A stretch of DNA of 64,000 nt. It comes from Rhexocercosporidium sp. MPI-PUGE-AT-0058 (taxonomy: Eukaryota > Ascomycota > Leotiomycetes > Helotiales). A program made the position numbers and the translations under genes. The number at the start of each line of letters is the position of its first letter. Position 1 is the first letter of the stretch. The DNA lies in contig JAGTJL010000003.1 of the NCBI GenBank assembly GCA_020746875.1, forward strand, positions 496,001-560,000. The letters run 5' to 3'. Under the pieces are notes generated by a model. It was given only the letters and a program-made list of their open reading frames with translations. It was not told the DNA's origin and did no database searches. Of the stretch, positions 1-10,921 are shown one piece after another.

Positions 1-1217
1 GAGTCCTTGACATCGATCCCCGAACAATTTGCAGCTGTGATTACGACCCCCCTTGCACTGATACATTTGAAGACTGGCGAGAGGACCATGCTGGGAACTT
101 CGAGGGCATAGACTATATGGGTCGGCTGGAACTTCTCGACACATATCCTGAGCCAGAATTGCAGGGCTACTTCGCGAAATGGCTTGAGTATCTTGACGAT
201 GAGAAGGCGCTAATAATCAGGGGAATTGACGTACATTATGTGCTGCTGGACAGCATCAGCCAATGTCCCAACCTCAACTCCCTACTTCAACCGAGAATGC
301 TCAGAAAACCACAGACTTCAAATTCAAACGCACACGCTGGCTTTAGCAGTTACATTGATAACTCCAAATTTGCGCTGGATACGCTTTCCGGGCGACAAAT
401 ACTGTTCAGCCCTGTCCAACGCCCTCGACAATGGGGTGTCTTGCAAAGTCTACATCTTGCAAAGAAAACATCCTTGCTAACCGCGTTCGACGGCGTCGAT
501 CTTCATCTATCTGACGTAACTCCTCGAAACTGTCCTCAAGCATGGGAATTTCCAGCTCTGAGAAAATTGAGTCTCATATTCGTCCACAAAAAACTGTGTC
601 ATACATCAAATTTCAGCCACATGATGTCTAGCTGTCTAGACTTACAGGAGCTAAAACTTGTTTATCGTGGACACTTGTTCTTACAGAGCGACCGTCGGGC
701 ACTCCGGCTCTCTTGTATCATATCAAGCTCGCAACATTGGGCAGGGCTTCGATATCTCTCAATGGAGCATCTCAGGATGACAGGAACTGAATTGCGAAAT
801 GTCCTGTTAGCATATAAGTCTTCTTTACGCTCTCTTGAGCTGCATGCTATTACATTGGACCCTGAATTCAACACGAAAGGCGAAGAAGAGATCACGTCAT
901 GGTTAGATATCATCGAATTTTTACGGGAGGAATTATTCTTGACTGCGGTGAGATTCTCTGGCCTATTCTCCAATGGCAGGAACGAGGCTTGGGTTGTTGC
1001 TGAAACATCACGGGAGTGTTCACCGATAGAGACGTTGAAGTGCAGGATCCAAGCGTATATTTGCGCTGAGGGAGAGAACCCCATTGTGCAAGATCCAAGT
1101 CGGATCTTGAGAGAGGCGAACAAATATGACATCCATGACCATGAGGTGCCATACATTTTCGACGATGAGACATGGCAGTTTGCAGATCATCATCTACCAC
1201 ATCTACCTCTCCCTTGA
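1..1217 (+). CDS. F-box/LRR-like protein, 3' part (5' end outside window)
   Basis: The frame is open from base 3 with no stop until TGA at 1215-1217, so the gene starts left of the window; the first internal Met is at 117. About 405 residues are visible. The middle has spaced leucine-rich stretches such as LRKLSLIF, LQELKLVY, LRYLSMEHLRM and LRSLELHAI, the irregular LRR pattern of fungal F-box proteins. Those proteins usually act as substrate adaptors of SCF ubiquitin ligases. The F-box itself would lie upstream and is not seen, so the family call rests on LRR-like spacing only. The tail is acidic and His/Pro-rich. No intron is needed in the visible part. It could instead be an unrelated fungal LRR protein. 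Confidence 0.6.
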   Translation, partial: VLDIDPRTICSCDYDPPCTDTFEDWREDHAGNFEGIDYMGRLELLDTYPEPELQGYFAKWLEYLDDEKALIIRGIDVHYVLLDSISQCPNLNSLLQPRMLRKPQTSNSNAHAGFSSYIDNSKFALDTLSGRQILFSPVQRPRQWGVLQSLHLAKKTSLLTAFDGVDLHLSDVTPRNCPQAWEFPALRKLSLIFVHKKLCHTSNFSHMMSSCLDLQELKLVYRGHLFLQSDRRALRLSCIISSSQHWAGLRYLSMEHLRMTGTELRNVLLAYKSSLRSLELHAITLDPEFNTKGEEEITSWLDIIEFLREELFLTAVRFSGLFSNGRNEAWVVAETSRECSPIETLKCRIQAYICAEGENPIVQDPSRILREANKYDIHDHEVPYIFDDETWQFADHHLPHLPLP

Positions 1218-1603
1218 AGCTTTATAAGAAAAGAGGCATCTTGAACATATTGTTACACATGCGCTCTGTTCATATTCTGTATAATTACCTAGGGGTTGAT
1301 GGTGTTGACTTTTGGTGGCGGCGTCGCGGAGAGGCGGACGCGGTTGTCCGTCGCTTCAAATCTCGTGGGAACTCCACAAGACGGTGTTGGAAGTCCGCTT
1401 CCTTCAATTGTACACACAATCGACGGTACTTATCCAACATTTAAGTCTCCACCAAAACTTCAATCAGCATCTAGCCGATTTCGATGAATAAGATGTCCAA
1501 AGAGATAGGCATTAGTCGATCTAAAGTGAGATTCCACTCTGTGTCATGCAGACGCTTCCGACCTGCCACTTCATGCTAGTAATTCATATTTCATCTTTGA
1601 GAC
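1218..1603. other. intergenic, 3' flank of F-box-like gene and promoter of next gene
   Basis: Short open frames here have no recognisable family pattern. I see no RNA gene or repeat. Confidence 0.5.
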
Positions 1604-2513
1604 ATGTCTACTACAACCAGTTTCACTCAAATCCAAGGGGTCACGACTCTTTCAATACTATCAACTGGCATCGCAGCACGCCTCGCTTCTCGAAAAAAAC
1701 ACACACACAAAATCAACTTCCGGCCTCGCGCCATCCCATCTCCAAGCAAACCTTATAATCCTCCCGTCCAAATACGCATCCGACTTCCGCGACCTCTGCG
1801 CCCACAACCCAGTACCATGTCCCTTAATCGCCGAGTCCAGTAACCCAGGAGACTTCTCAAACCTCAAATCCCACCTCCCCAGCATACCCGATTTCAATAT
1901 CGCCTCCTCTCTAGATCTCCGCACAGACTGCCCTCGTTTCAACGTCTACCAAGACTCCAGGCTCCTCGAAGCAGGTATCCCCGATATTAACTCGCACTGG
2001 ACGTCAGATCATATTGCATTCCTCGTTGGCTGCAGCTATAGTTTTGAATCCGCACTTTCACGAGCAGGTTTCCCGCCTAGACACGCGCTGTTAGATCGCA
2101 ACGTGCCTATGTACCGTACGAACATCCCTCTGAACCCAGCTGGTGCGTTCACAGGTGGTACGTATGTAGTGTCTATGCAGCCCTACAGGAAGAAAGACAT
2201 CGATGCCATCCGCGCAATTACGCGGCGGTATCTTCCTACTCATGGTGAGTGCGTGGCTTGGGGATGGGAGGCAGTTGGGAAGTTAGGGATTGAGAATTTG
2301 GATGAGCCGCAGTGGGGTGATGCACCGCTGACGATGAATGGGAGACCTTTGGGTGAGGTGGTTGGGGATGAGGAGAATGTGCCGCTGTTTTGGGGATATG
2401 GTGTTACGCCTCAGGAGGCGGTTATGAGAGCTCAGCTGGAGGGTATTGTGATGGCGCGTGCGCCTGGACATATGCTTGTTTTGGATTGCTTGGAGGAGGA
2501 TGTTTTAGTATGA
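1604..2513 (+). pseudogene. DUF1445 hydro-lyase / D-glutamate cyclase-like gene with a one-base frame break
   Basis: The bulk of the protein is in one open frame to TAG at 2513. It carries signatures of the DUF1445 family (putative hydro-lyases; the animal D-glutamate cyclase domain): SGLAPSHLQANLIILPSKYA near 1719-1778, FLVGCSYSFESAL near 2020, NVPMYRTNIPLNPAG near 2100, VPLFWGYGVTPQEAV near 2380 and APGHMLVLD near 2460. The family N-terminus (ATG 1604, TGIAARLASRK) lies in the neighbouring frame. The two frames meet in a run of seven A at 1693-1699, where one fewer A would join them. Downstream the domain looks complete. Either the gene is inactivated by a one-base insertion or the run was miscalled; a genuine start further down is less likely because the N-terminal block is family-like. 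Full length would be about 300 aa, normal for the family. Confidence 0.75.
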
Positions 2514-2809
2514 CTAGCTACTTGATCAGTCTCACATTTCCATCAAGTTTTCCAACTTTGATCAGCATGTAAATGTCCAATCCCCCAACTTAGGGATCCA
2601 TCAAAAAACTTTCACTTGAATAGTTCTCAACAATGATGGATTGATTAGCTATATAGTTCTACAGTTCTTATCATGCATCGGTGTCTGCTTTAATATTTAT
2701 CATGATGGAGAAAGCAGCAAAGATAGATAGGCGTTGATGAGGGGGAAACAATGCCGTTGCGGTCCGGTGGTTGGCAAATTACGCGAGTTTCGGAATTTAC
2801 AATTGAAGT

Positions 2810-4052
2810 GCTTCAACTATCATATTATCGCTGAGAAAGATCAAGGATCACCGCGGTATCACCATCATGGCGGCTGCATGGGCAATCGTCACAATCAGAA
2901 CTGCATTCGTGAAATCCTACGGATCTCTAGTCGCATGTCGACTTGTGTTAGGACTCTGTGAGGCTGGTTTCTTCCCTTATCAGTCTTTACATTACCATGG
3001 TTTACAATCGGAAAGAATAGGGTCTCCGTTTCGCGTACCTTTTTGCTGCTACTTCCTTCTCTGGCATGTTTGGTGGTCTTATTGCAACTGGGATTACTAA
3101 GATTGGCGAGGCAGGTGGACTTCAGTTTTGGAGTTGGCTGTATATCGTGGAGAGTCTGATCTCTTTGCTCGTAGTCCCCTTCTTCTGGTATGGTCTGCCT
3201 GAAAACCCCGCTGAAGCCAAATGGTGGACACCCGAGGAGCGGGAAGCGATGAGGCTTCGCGAGCAGCAGCGATTGGAGTATATGCGCTGTGAGAAATTTG
3301 ACTGGACTCAAGTCAGATCCGCGCTAAACGAGTGGAGGATTTACACAGGGTATGCATCACATAGTTACTTCGATGGTCTAAAACCCACTAATGCCAGCTG
3401 GCATATTCTAGTGCCTTGATAAAATTCTTCCAAGACATCATTCTATATGGCTTCAGCACTTTCCTCCCTTCGATCCTCTGCAACGGTCTTGGCTACAGCC
3501 GAATAGAAGCGCAGTATCTTAGTGTCCCCGTTTACTTCCTGGAGGAATCTCCTTTTTCATTGCCGCAACGGTCGGCGACAGGTATGGGCTCCGAGGCTCA
3601 GTCCGCCTCTTTCTTGACGTTTGTGCCGTGATTGGATGTGCGCTCCTAGTCTCAGCAGACAACAATGTAGTCAAATACGTCGCTTGCTATCTCATCGCCA
3701 TCCCTCCGTACTGCGGTCCAAGACTAAACAAAACCTAGATCGTTAATAACACCGCGCCACATTACCGACTTGCAACTGCAATGGGTCTCTCCCTAGCTAT
3801 TGGCAATATCGCAGGTGTCGTTGCGCCACAGGTTTATCGAAAAGCACTATATATGTTGGGATACTGGAGCTCGCTGGCTCAGCGCTCATTTCTATGGCAT
3901 TGATCTCGATCTAGCTTGTTTACTACAAGATACAGAACACCAAGAAAGACAAGATCTCGCGAGGTGAGAGGGAGGATGATAGGAAGGGGACTACAGCCGA
4001 GCAGAATCTAGAATTCAGATCGTGTATTAAGAGGGGACTTGTGGATGTGTAA
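2810..4052 (+). pseudogene. MFS permease remnant (Dal5/TNA1 allantoate-permease type), main part
   Basis: This stretch reads as transmembrane helices 3-12 of an anion:cation symporter of the Dal5/TNA1/vitamin H transporter group. Recognisable pieces are ACRLVLGLCEAGFFP (2935-2980), SGMFGGLIATGITKIG (3060-3107), WYGLPENPAEAKWW (3189-3230), an apparent intron at about 3350-3413, LYGFSTFLPSIL (3446-3480), VNNTAPHYR (3742-3768) and GNIAGVVAPQVYRK (3802-3843). The C-terminal tail ends at TAA 4050-4052. It is broken by a frame change near 2980, TAG at 3018-3020 (probable former Gln), a frame change near 3540, TAG at 3736-3738 (former Trp) and a frame change near 3850. The first two helices are missing here; a matching N-terminal piece lies just downstream on the opposite strand. 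It is not expected to be functional. Confidence 0.85.
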
Positions 4053-4132
4053 GATGAGGGGCATGAAAGTGTAGCCTGGTAGTTGGAGACTTAACTGCAA
4101 GCAGATTTTATCTGAACTTTTTTCTCACTCAA

Positions 4133-4477
4133 AGCGAGTGCGAGGGGAAAGATGGCTGCGACGTATGTAGCGAAGAAAACGCTGACGGCTGTGCTATATT
4201 AAGCACCATTCAGATTGAGCTGCTCGGTAAGTCCCGCGATGGCTGCATTGCCGGTGTTGCTACGGTCCAGGTATGACAGGAAGTAGAGGGCACAGAAAAG
4301 TGGCGCGAGCCGTGTGTCGAGCTTTCGTAGGATCCTCTTATGCAAGACAGGATCGATGTAGACTTCTAAAACTTCTTCACTTGTCTCATCATTGTCGTAG
4401 ACTTTCTCATTAGGACTTGCTTTGGGGTCGTTGGCAGATAGCTTCTCAAAGACCATATTTTCAACTTTCGACAACAT
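4133..4477 (-). pseudogene. inverted N-terminal fragment of the same MFS permease type
   Basis: From ATG 4477 on the minus strand the frame reads a cytosolic acidic leader, then RKLDTRLAPLFCALYFLSYL and DRSNTGNAAIAGL. That is the classic first helix and loop of Dal5-type MFS permeases, followed by LNLNGA. At 4201-4199 a TAA replaces the Gln usual in the family before YSTAVSVFFATYVAAIFP. Similarity fades at about 4135. This fragment supplies just what the plus-strand remnant at 2810-4052 lacks, so the two probably come from one gene split by an inversion. The stop fits a CpA-to-TpA transition. The alternative is fragments of two paralogues, which a full alignment would separate. Confidence 0.75.
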
Positions 4478-4563
4478 GATGCTTGGATCTGCTCAGGGAC
4501 GTATGGTCTTGAGAAATTGTTATACAAAAGAATGAGCCTTTGCTGAACACGTATCATCTCCCC

Positions 4564-5171
4564 TACAGAAGCACTCCTGGAGGTTACCTCGAGGAATGAC
4601 CCATGTAGAACGATCTAATGAGACATACAGTCTCATTCTGCCACAGGGGTGAGGTGGTACGTGTTAAGGTTAAGAGGCAAATCATACGAGGAAACTATAC
4701 TTTAAAAGTACGTAGAATCTCTTAGCTTTTAACTCTCAGAATTTTTTTATTTTTTAAAATTATTACTAGGGCTTAGAAAGAGAAATTACAAAGAAATCAT
4801 TAAAGTAGACCATAAGAGGGGGCCACAAGAGAAGACTACAAGGGAGACTACAAGGGAGACTACAAGAGGAAACTACAAGGAGAGACTATATTAGAAAAAG
4901 TACTTAGAAAAAATAAAAGAAGAAGAGAAAAGAGCAAAGGAAAAGAGAAACTAAGAGACTATATATATTCCGTCGGACTTATTTTACTTTTGTCTTTACA
5001 CACAAGAAGTCCAAGGATTTGACTCCTCTTTTATTTTCATATATTTACTTTTATCTCCACACTTCGCTTCACGAAATGAGGCTCTTGGCAAGAAAATCTA
5101 CTCTTCTTTAGCGTATCATACGCTGTAACTACAGGGTACCTCGAGGAATCACCTCGAGGAGTGCTTTTCTA
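4564..5171. mobile_element. MITE-like element, about 608 bp, imperfect terminal inverted repeats, TA flanks
   Basis: The left end at 4564 reads TACAGAAGCACTCCTGGAGG. The reverse complement of the right end at 5171 reads TAGAAAAGCACTCCTCGAGG, so about 17 of 20 positions match. TA sits at both outer borders, the target-site signature of Tc1/mariner-type insertions. Just inside, the motif TACCTCGAGGAAT occurs near both ends. The interior is A/T- and purine-rich, has a short tandem array and no transposase frame. This fits a non-autonomous element. Classification is inference from the ends only; other copies would be needed for proof. Confidence 0.6.
4828..4888 (+). repeat. short tandem repeat, about 12-bp unit (GGGAGACTACAA)
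   Basis: GAGACTACAAG-like units repeat about five times with small changes, inside the MITE-like element. Confidence 0.75.
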
Positions 5172-6079
5172 GGGCTCTCGACTGACGTCCTCAATGCAAT
5201 CCTTTATAAGGATGGGCTTGTTGAGCTTCAGCGCTGATATCGGATAGAAGTGCCCCTTGTAACACCGCGAACAATCCTTGTGATATGCGGAGACGTACAA
5301 ACGGACATTCATACCCGTATTTTACAGATATTGAAGACACTGTGCTTACAGGTTAGAGATCGTTAATAAATCAATCTGTGAGGAACGTCAACCCTGTAGA
5401 CCCATTTCGAGGCAGCTAGTGATTAGCGAGTCATGCCCCCTATCTGCTGTTCTCGGCTAAACTAGCGTCAAAAAACTGAGGTGGAAGTCCGCCTCCACTA
5501 CGCAGATCGCAGACACCATCAAACGAGATAGGCACAGCTGAGAGATTGATGCCCCTGAATGCTTCATGTACAGTGATACCGACCTGGAGTGTTGAGAATT
5601 ACTACACGATAACGAATGGTCTCTTAGTCCTGGACTTGACGAAGAGATTAGAAATCCCACTTTTGAAATGAGCGGCTTACTTCTTGTTGAGTTCGAATCC
5701 AAGTTTTATTCGCAGCTTCGTGATGTAACTTAGTAATTAACTTGAATTGAAGTAGGTAGCTTGCTCCGTTCTTTTCTGCTTTTGCTGATGTTCAGTCAAA
5801 ATGTTTGCCTGTCCTGTGGAGGAGATATGCCTCCTAAACAGGCTCTCTCTAGCGTTACATCTGACAAGAGCAGGCAATCTCCATCTCCCCGGAAGGAAGC
5901 TACCAAGCAGAACGAACTCCTCCAAAACATATGAAACCTTTGCTGGACATCCATATATCTTGAAACCCGACGAAAGAAGTTGAGCATCGATACTCGATCG
6001 TCGCTAAGTAAACCCGGAAAGTTGATAGCCATTGAGGGCTACCACATTCCGTATGTCCACTTCATTTCAATATCTCACC
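5172..6079. other. intergenic; upstream region of a Zn2Cys6 regulator
   Basis: About 0.9 kb with many stops in all frames and only short ORFs of no recognised family. It may contain further decayed sequence, but I cannot name any. Confidence 0.4.
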
Positions 6080-8502
6080 ATGCAGCGTGGCTCTATAACT
6101 CCAGCCCAAGATTCCAATTTCAGCATATCGTAAGGAGCCTAGACATGGAAATGTGATATCTTTGCTTACCTTTTCCAGGTGCGAGAGATGTCGCAAGCGT
6201 AAAGTTAGTAATACTAATCTATGAATGCCTGTGGCAATTTGGTCACTAAGATACTAGATTAAATGCGATAGACGTATGCCATGCTCGAGGTGTACGAGAG
6301 ACGGAGTTGATTGTGCTTTCCCTCGGGGTGGAGAGAGACAACGGTACGTTGGTACAATCATGCCGTCTACTTGCAACATAACGTACAGTACACCCGGCCA
6401 AACTAACAATCATTACACAGACCAGCAACAAGAAAACATGTTCAGGCACTCCAGAATCAGATAGCATCTCTGGAATCTCTAGTCCAAAGGCTTGCTGCTG
6501 CAGATGACACGTCTCGGAATGAACTTCTTGCTACGGCAGTCACATCTGAAGCCCAGCAGAACCCAGTCCCAGACCACATTTCTCCATCCCCACCATCTTC
6601 ATCATGCGGAGATCCATTTCTTGGTCGAGCTCGGGAAGGTAGAATGAGGAAGCTCAATTCGAGGAAAGCCACTCAATTATACGGAGGTACCAGCCTATTC
6701 GAGATCCAGCTCTCAGGAACTTCAAACACATCTTTTCCACGAAACAATACCAGCTCATCCATTACTTCTGATCAGATTTCCCACACCTCTCCCGGGATAT
6801 TTCAGCAAGACATTCGCGTCTACGAATCGCATGGTCAGATTTGTCGGCAACTGCTCTCCGTTTTCTTCCAAAATGTCTACCAGTACAACATGTGTATATA
6901 CCGCGAGTACTTCTTAAGAGATTACGCTGCTGGTGGTGGCCCTTACTACTCTGATATGCTCATGTATTCCATCTGCGCTACAGCGGCATTGGTCTCTGAA
7001 GACGCCTCGCTTAAGGCGCTCTCTCCTATCTTGGCCAAACAAGCTACGTGCTTGCTTTACGACTCATTAGAACTTCCAGAGCTTACTACGTTGCAGTCGC
7101 TACTGATTTTGGGACAACTGGGGATCGGCCAGGGACGAGGATCTAAAGGGTGGCTGTTCTGTGGCATGGCTTGTCGCTTGACCCACGAGATGGGGTTGCA
7201 CCTTGATCCGAATAACTGGAACGTTGCTGCAGACTCTTCAGTAGACCGCGAAGTACTGCGGCGTGTATATTGGTAAGTTTTATTGTCAGCTGGTCTCTTT
7301 CTTTTAGACATTGACTAACCGACCCGCGTTTCCCCAAAATGATGCCGTGAAACCAATTCAATACTAACTCACCATTTCTCTTCAGGGCAGCTTTCATCGT
7401 AGACAAACAACTGAGTCTGTATTTCGGTTGGCCTCCGGCTCTGTACCCTCACGGAGCCGATGTACGGAACACAATCAGAATCCCATATCCACCAGAATGG
7501 GAGAGCCTCCTAGATACATATGTATGCAAGGGGAGCTCGGCGCACAATTTCGAAGATGGCTTGGCAATTGTAGTATCATTCACACACTAGGTAGAGCTGG
7601 CCAAGATCTTTCACACCATGATCGTCGACAGTGGGTGTTCTCTGATCTCCTTTATTATTTTTCAACTGTTAAGAGCAATGCTAAACTCGCGTTTGTCCAG
7701 TCTTCGAGAATAGATATCGTAAAATCGATATCACAATTGCGGCTGCAACAGCTCAGGTCAGATCCCCTCTCTTTGTTTCTTAAATCCCCTGTCTTATGAT
7801 CCAACGTCCAAGTGTCCTTCACCCGCTTGAGACTCTAAAGTGAAGCTTTATTAACAGATCAAACGGAGGGTTCACACTTCCATCGCAAAGTGGCTCGCTC
7901 TACTCCCACAAAAACTCCATTGCAATCAATGGACAGTCGACCAGGTACCCCCATACGTGCTGCATCTCCATATGCTCTTCCACACCGGAATGATCATACT
8001 TCACAGACCATCCCGTCAACATCTCGACGACGAGGCAGTAGTCAGAGGCGAAGACGTGGAAGTCTTCTATGAATCGCTAGGTGCTATCCTACGTCTGATG
8101 CGAGTCTATAGCAAACACTACCGCTTCGAAGCCTTTCCTCTAGATTTCGTACATACGCTATCAGCAGCAGCAGGTGTTCTCCTGATGAAAAGGTATCTGG
8201 AAAAGTCAGCATGGGCTGAAAAAGACATTTCAAAGCCCCTTGCACAGATCTTAGACGCTATGGGAGTTGTTGAGAGCATATGGCCATGCGTCACGGAGAT
8301 CAAGGAGGAGATTCTGGAGATAATGAGTCCTGTGGGCGGCAGCGATCCACAGCAAGTTTATAACACCGACTTCAAATTGATGGGCATGTTGGAGTATGGG
8401 CCGGGGTCTTTTCCAAATCCGTGGTTCGCGGACATTGAGAGCAATCCGGGAGATTTGTGTTTCTTGGTAACTGTCGATTTTCTCAATGGCTTCAGTAACT
8501 AA
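6080..8502 (+). CDS. Zn2Cys6 transcription factor, interrupted by an in-frame TAG
   Basis: Proposed exons: 6080-6129, 6179-6203, 6258-6343, 6421-7272, 7386-7630, 7701-7756 and 7858-8502. Exons 1-3 assemble a complete binuclear zinc cluster, CX2CX6CX5CX2CX6C (CERCRKRKIKCDRRMPCSRC, then six residues to the last Cys at TGT 6312-6314). A Gln/Leu-rich linker follows (LQNQIASLESLVQRL), then a Fungal_trans domain: LLILGQLGIGQGRGSKGWLF, LCFGWPPAL-type region, FHTGMIILHRPSR, DFVHTLSAAAGVLLMKRY. Such proteins are nuclear regulators, often of metabolic genes. TAG at 7588-7590 falls between SFTH and VELAKIFH, where relatives as I recall them have Gln. Splicing 7521-7590 out as an intron would avoid it but deletes a conserved stretch. 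So this is a recent pseudogene, a truncated factor or an alternative splice case. Its target could be the neighbouring transporter or esterase, but nothing shows that directly. Confidence 0.8.
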
Positions 8503-8988
8503 GGCCGGCTCACTGCACAGGCGCTTTTGTCTTTCTTGAATATACTGCGTCGATGACATCTTGCATTAGTTCTATCATGGGGTTACATTTTCTGAACGCA
8601 AATGCCGCATTCTAAGCTCCTCCCCCCGGCCGGAGCCGACTGAATTTTAGGTATGTGATGGTGAGGACTCTGCCAGAGTATAAAGACTTCGAAGCTCAGT
8701 GTATCAGCATACTCTGATAAACTCTACATAGAACGCTGTCAAATGCACCCCATATTTCTCAATCCAGACGCTGACGCGAATGGTTTTCGCCAAAGAAGTT
8801 TCAGAAAATTGCTCCCCAAGCGAAATTACAAAATCCCACCCCTTTTTGTAGCCAAGAGTAAACATACACCGTTGGACCAAGATCAGATGACAGACACTTC
8901 AAAGGAAATGCATGCACATTGCAAATTTGCGTTTCTAAGTTAAGTTAATCATTAAGAGACCCGAAAATTTCAATCTCGTATTAAATCT
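8503..8988. other. convergent intergenic region
   Basis: It lies between the 3' ends of the regulator and the esterase. One short ORF at 8743-8943 has no recognised features. Confidence 0.45.
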
Positions 8989-10921
8989 CTAATCTAACGT
9001 ATAATACGGAGCCTCCGCCCAAAAGTCGCACTGGCTCACAGCGCCTGGATCAGGAAGCCACATTCCCAAAGCCGGTTGGAACAAGCCCATCGAACTAATA
9101 GCCGACACTGTATAGGAATCACCATAGGGGATCATATCCTGCACTCCTTCCGCTGTCGGTTTACCCGTCATGGCAAAACTCGTTATATATCGTTGAAGTG
9201 TGGACGCGACAGTGGCATTTACTAGAGCTCCTTGATTGATGGTGGAAGAATCGCCGTTGGAAAACGTGTAAGCAATATCTTGGCCGTGAAGTCCAGGAGG
9301 AACCCAGAAGACGTAGGTATAGCCTGACAGCATTGACGCGAGGTACTTTGCGTTGCATGTTACAAGGAAGTTCGAGACTGTGAGAGCGGTTCGCTCGATA
9401 GATGTTTTGTAACCGTAGGTACCATTGAATACTGGTGGGTAGAGCTCGTCGGTGATGGTGTTTACGGTGGACTCGTTTGCGGTTGGGAAGAGGGCGGAAA
9501 TTGCAACTTCGTAATCGTTTTGTGTCTGTACGAAGGGCGGAGTGAAGAGCAGTCCCTCATCGGATGTGTGTCCTACCATTACGCTGACGTTATGGAATGA
9601 GCCGTTAGCCACGAGGCGAAGTGGGATATCGGGGACATAAGAGTTCGGCGTACGATCAATGACAGGACCAAAAGTGAAACTTCCATAGGTCGAGAGACCT
9701 GTCATTATGGTGTTGACAGCATACAAGGCCTGGAAAGGAAGACCGTGAAGGTCATCAGCCGAGCTTATTGTCATATTTGTGATCGCCGAAGCGTTACTCA
9801 AAGCGTTGGCGAAGATCTCCTTCGATTGAGATGGGACGAAGATTTGAAAGGCTGGACTCTGTGGTATTGCTTGCTGGAAGGGAACTGATCCCAGGCCGCC
9901 ATATGAAGTGATGCGATGCATGATTGAGCCACCGCCTGCAGATTCGCCCATGACAGTCACACGGGATGGATCACCTCCAAAGAGGTGGATGTTCTGCTGG
10001 ATCCAATCGAGTGACAATCTTTGATCAAGCAAGCCAACATTGGCTGTAATATCATCGGATCCAGAAAGCCACCCCTACAACAGTCAATTCTTGCTTTCTG
10101 AGAGTGGAACAAAGCAACTTACAAACAGACCGAGGCGGTAGTTCATAGCAACATACACTACGCCTTCGCCATCATTCTCTAAACTTCGAGAAATCAGGCT
10201 TGCTGGGTCTCCTGAAGAGCTTTTGCTTCCACCTGTATATCCACCTCCATAAATCCAAACTAGGACCGGAGCTCCGGACGAGACTTTACAGGTTGACCCT
10301 GCTCACACTGAACTTCATGATATCCGCTTGTCCCATTCGTTTTCGTAATGTTGAAGACCTTTTCTGGCACGATGACGTCGAGAAATAGACAGTCCTCAGA
10401 GACCCCAGGGCCGGGCATCAGGAGAGAAGTGAGGTTGGTGTTGGAAGGTTCTGGCATCATTGACGGATGTGTGTATTCGCTGATGTTTTGTCCAGTGAGC
10501 AGATCAGCGATGAACTCTGTGGCTTCAGAAATCCATGCTGAGAATCTGTTAATAACCAGCTCACGGAGAACTAAAGAGAGTAGGAACTAGGTACCTGGAC
10601 CTGCCTGAGGGCATATAACACTATTCTGTCCATTGTTCACTGTGGTATTTCGACCACTGGGGGCAAGTGGCGGCGAAAATCGAAGAGACCCGACAGGAGG
10701 CTGTCCAAAGCGTATGTTTGAGAAGTTGAAGTATCCTGAGCCGGATGCCTTGCTATTGTAAGCTTTGAACAAATCCACTTCAAATTTGAACTTACATTCA
10801 GAGTTGCTTGATGCACAGCATACCCCAGATCAACGACCGGAAGAGCTGCTTGTGCATTTGCTAGAGCGCAGCGAGTGACTGTGGAGATGCTCCCTAGTAC
10901 GAATTTCGAGTTAACCTTCAT
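8989..10921 (-). CDS. secreted type-B carboxylesterase/lipase
   Basis: It hydrolyses carboxylic esters outside the cell (COesterase, alpha/beta-hydrolase family). ATG 10921 opens a secretion-type leader. Intron 1 (about 10795-10749, AAG acceptor) joins HQATLN to the family block YFNFSNIRFGQPPVGSLRF. Intron 2 lies at about 10594-10535, then SEDCLFLDV. Another intron (about 10124-10077) splits NYRLGLF from GWLSG. The nucleophile elbow is GESAGGG near 9952. The acidic residue is probably in GHTSDEGLLF near 9560, and the His in GLHGQDIAYTF near 9285. Many N-glycosylation sites fit secretion. Anomaly: between NITKTNGTSG (about 10320) and GAPVLVWIYGGGY (about 10265) the frame shifts by one base. 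Only a 23- or 35-nt intron would bridge it, so a frame break is possible here. The end at 8989 (YYTLD) is natural. Confidence 0.8.

Noticed and set aside
662..1200. Long antisense ORFs within the F-box-like gene
   Set aside because: Shadow frames of the plus-strand coding sequence, without own features.
1300..1380. tRNA-like look (GC-rich hairpins followed by a TTCAAATC-like box)
   Set aside because: No paired acceptor stem and a poor B box; also TTCGAATCC at about 5687 lacks a matching T stem and A box.
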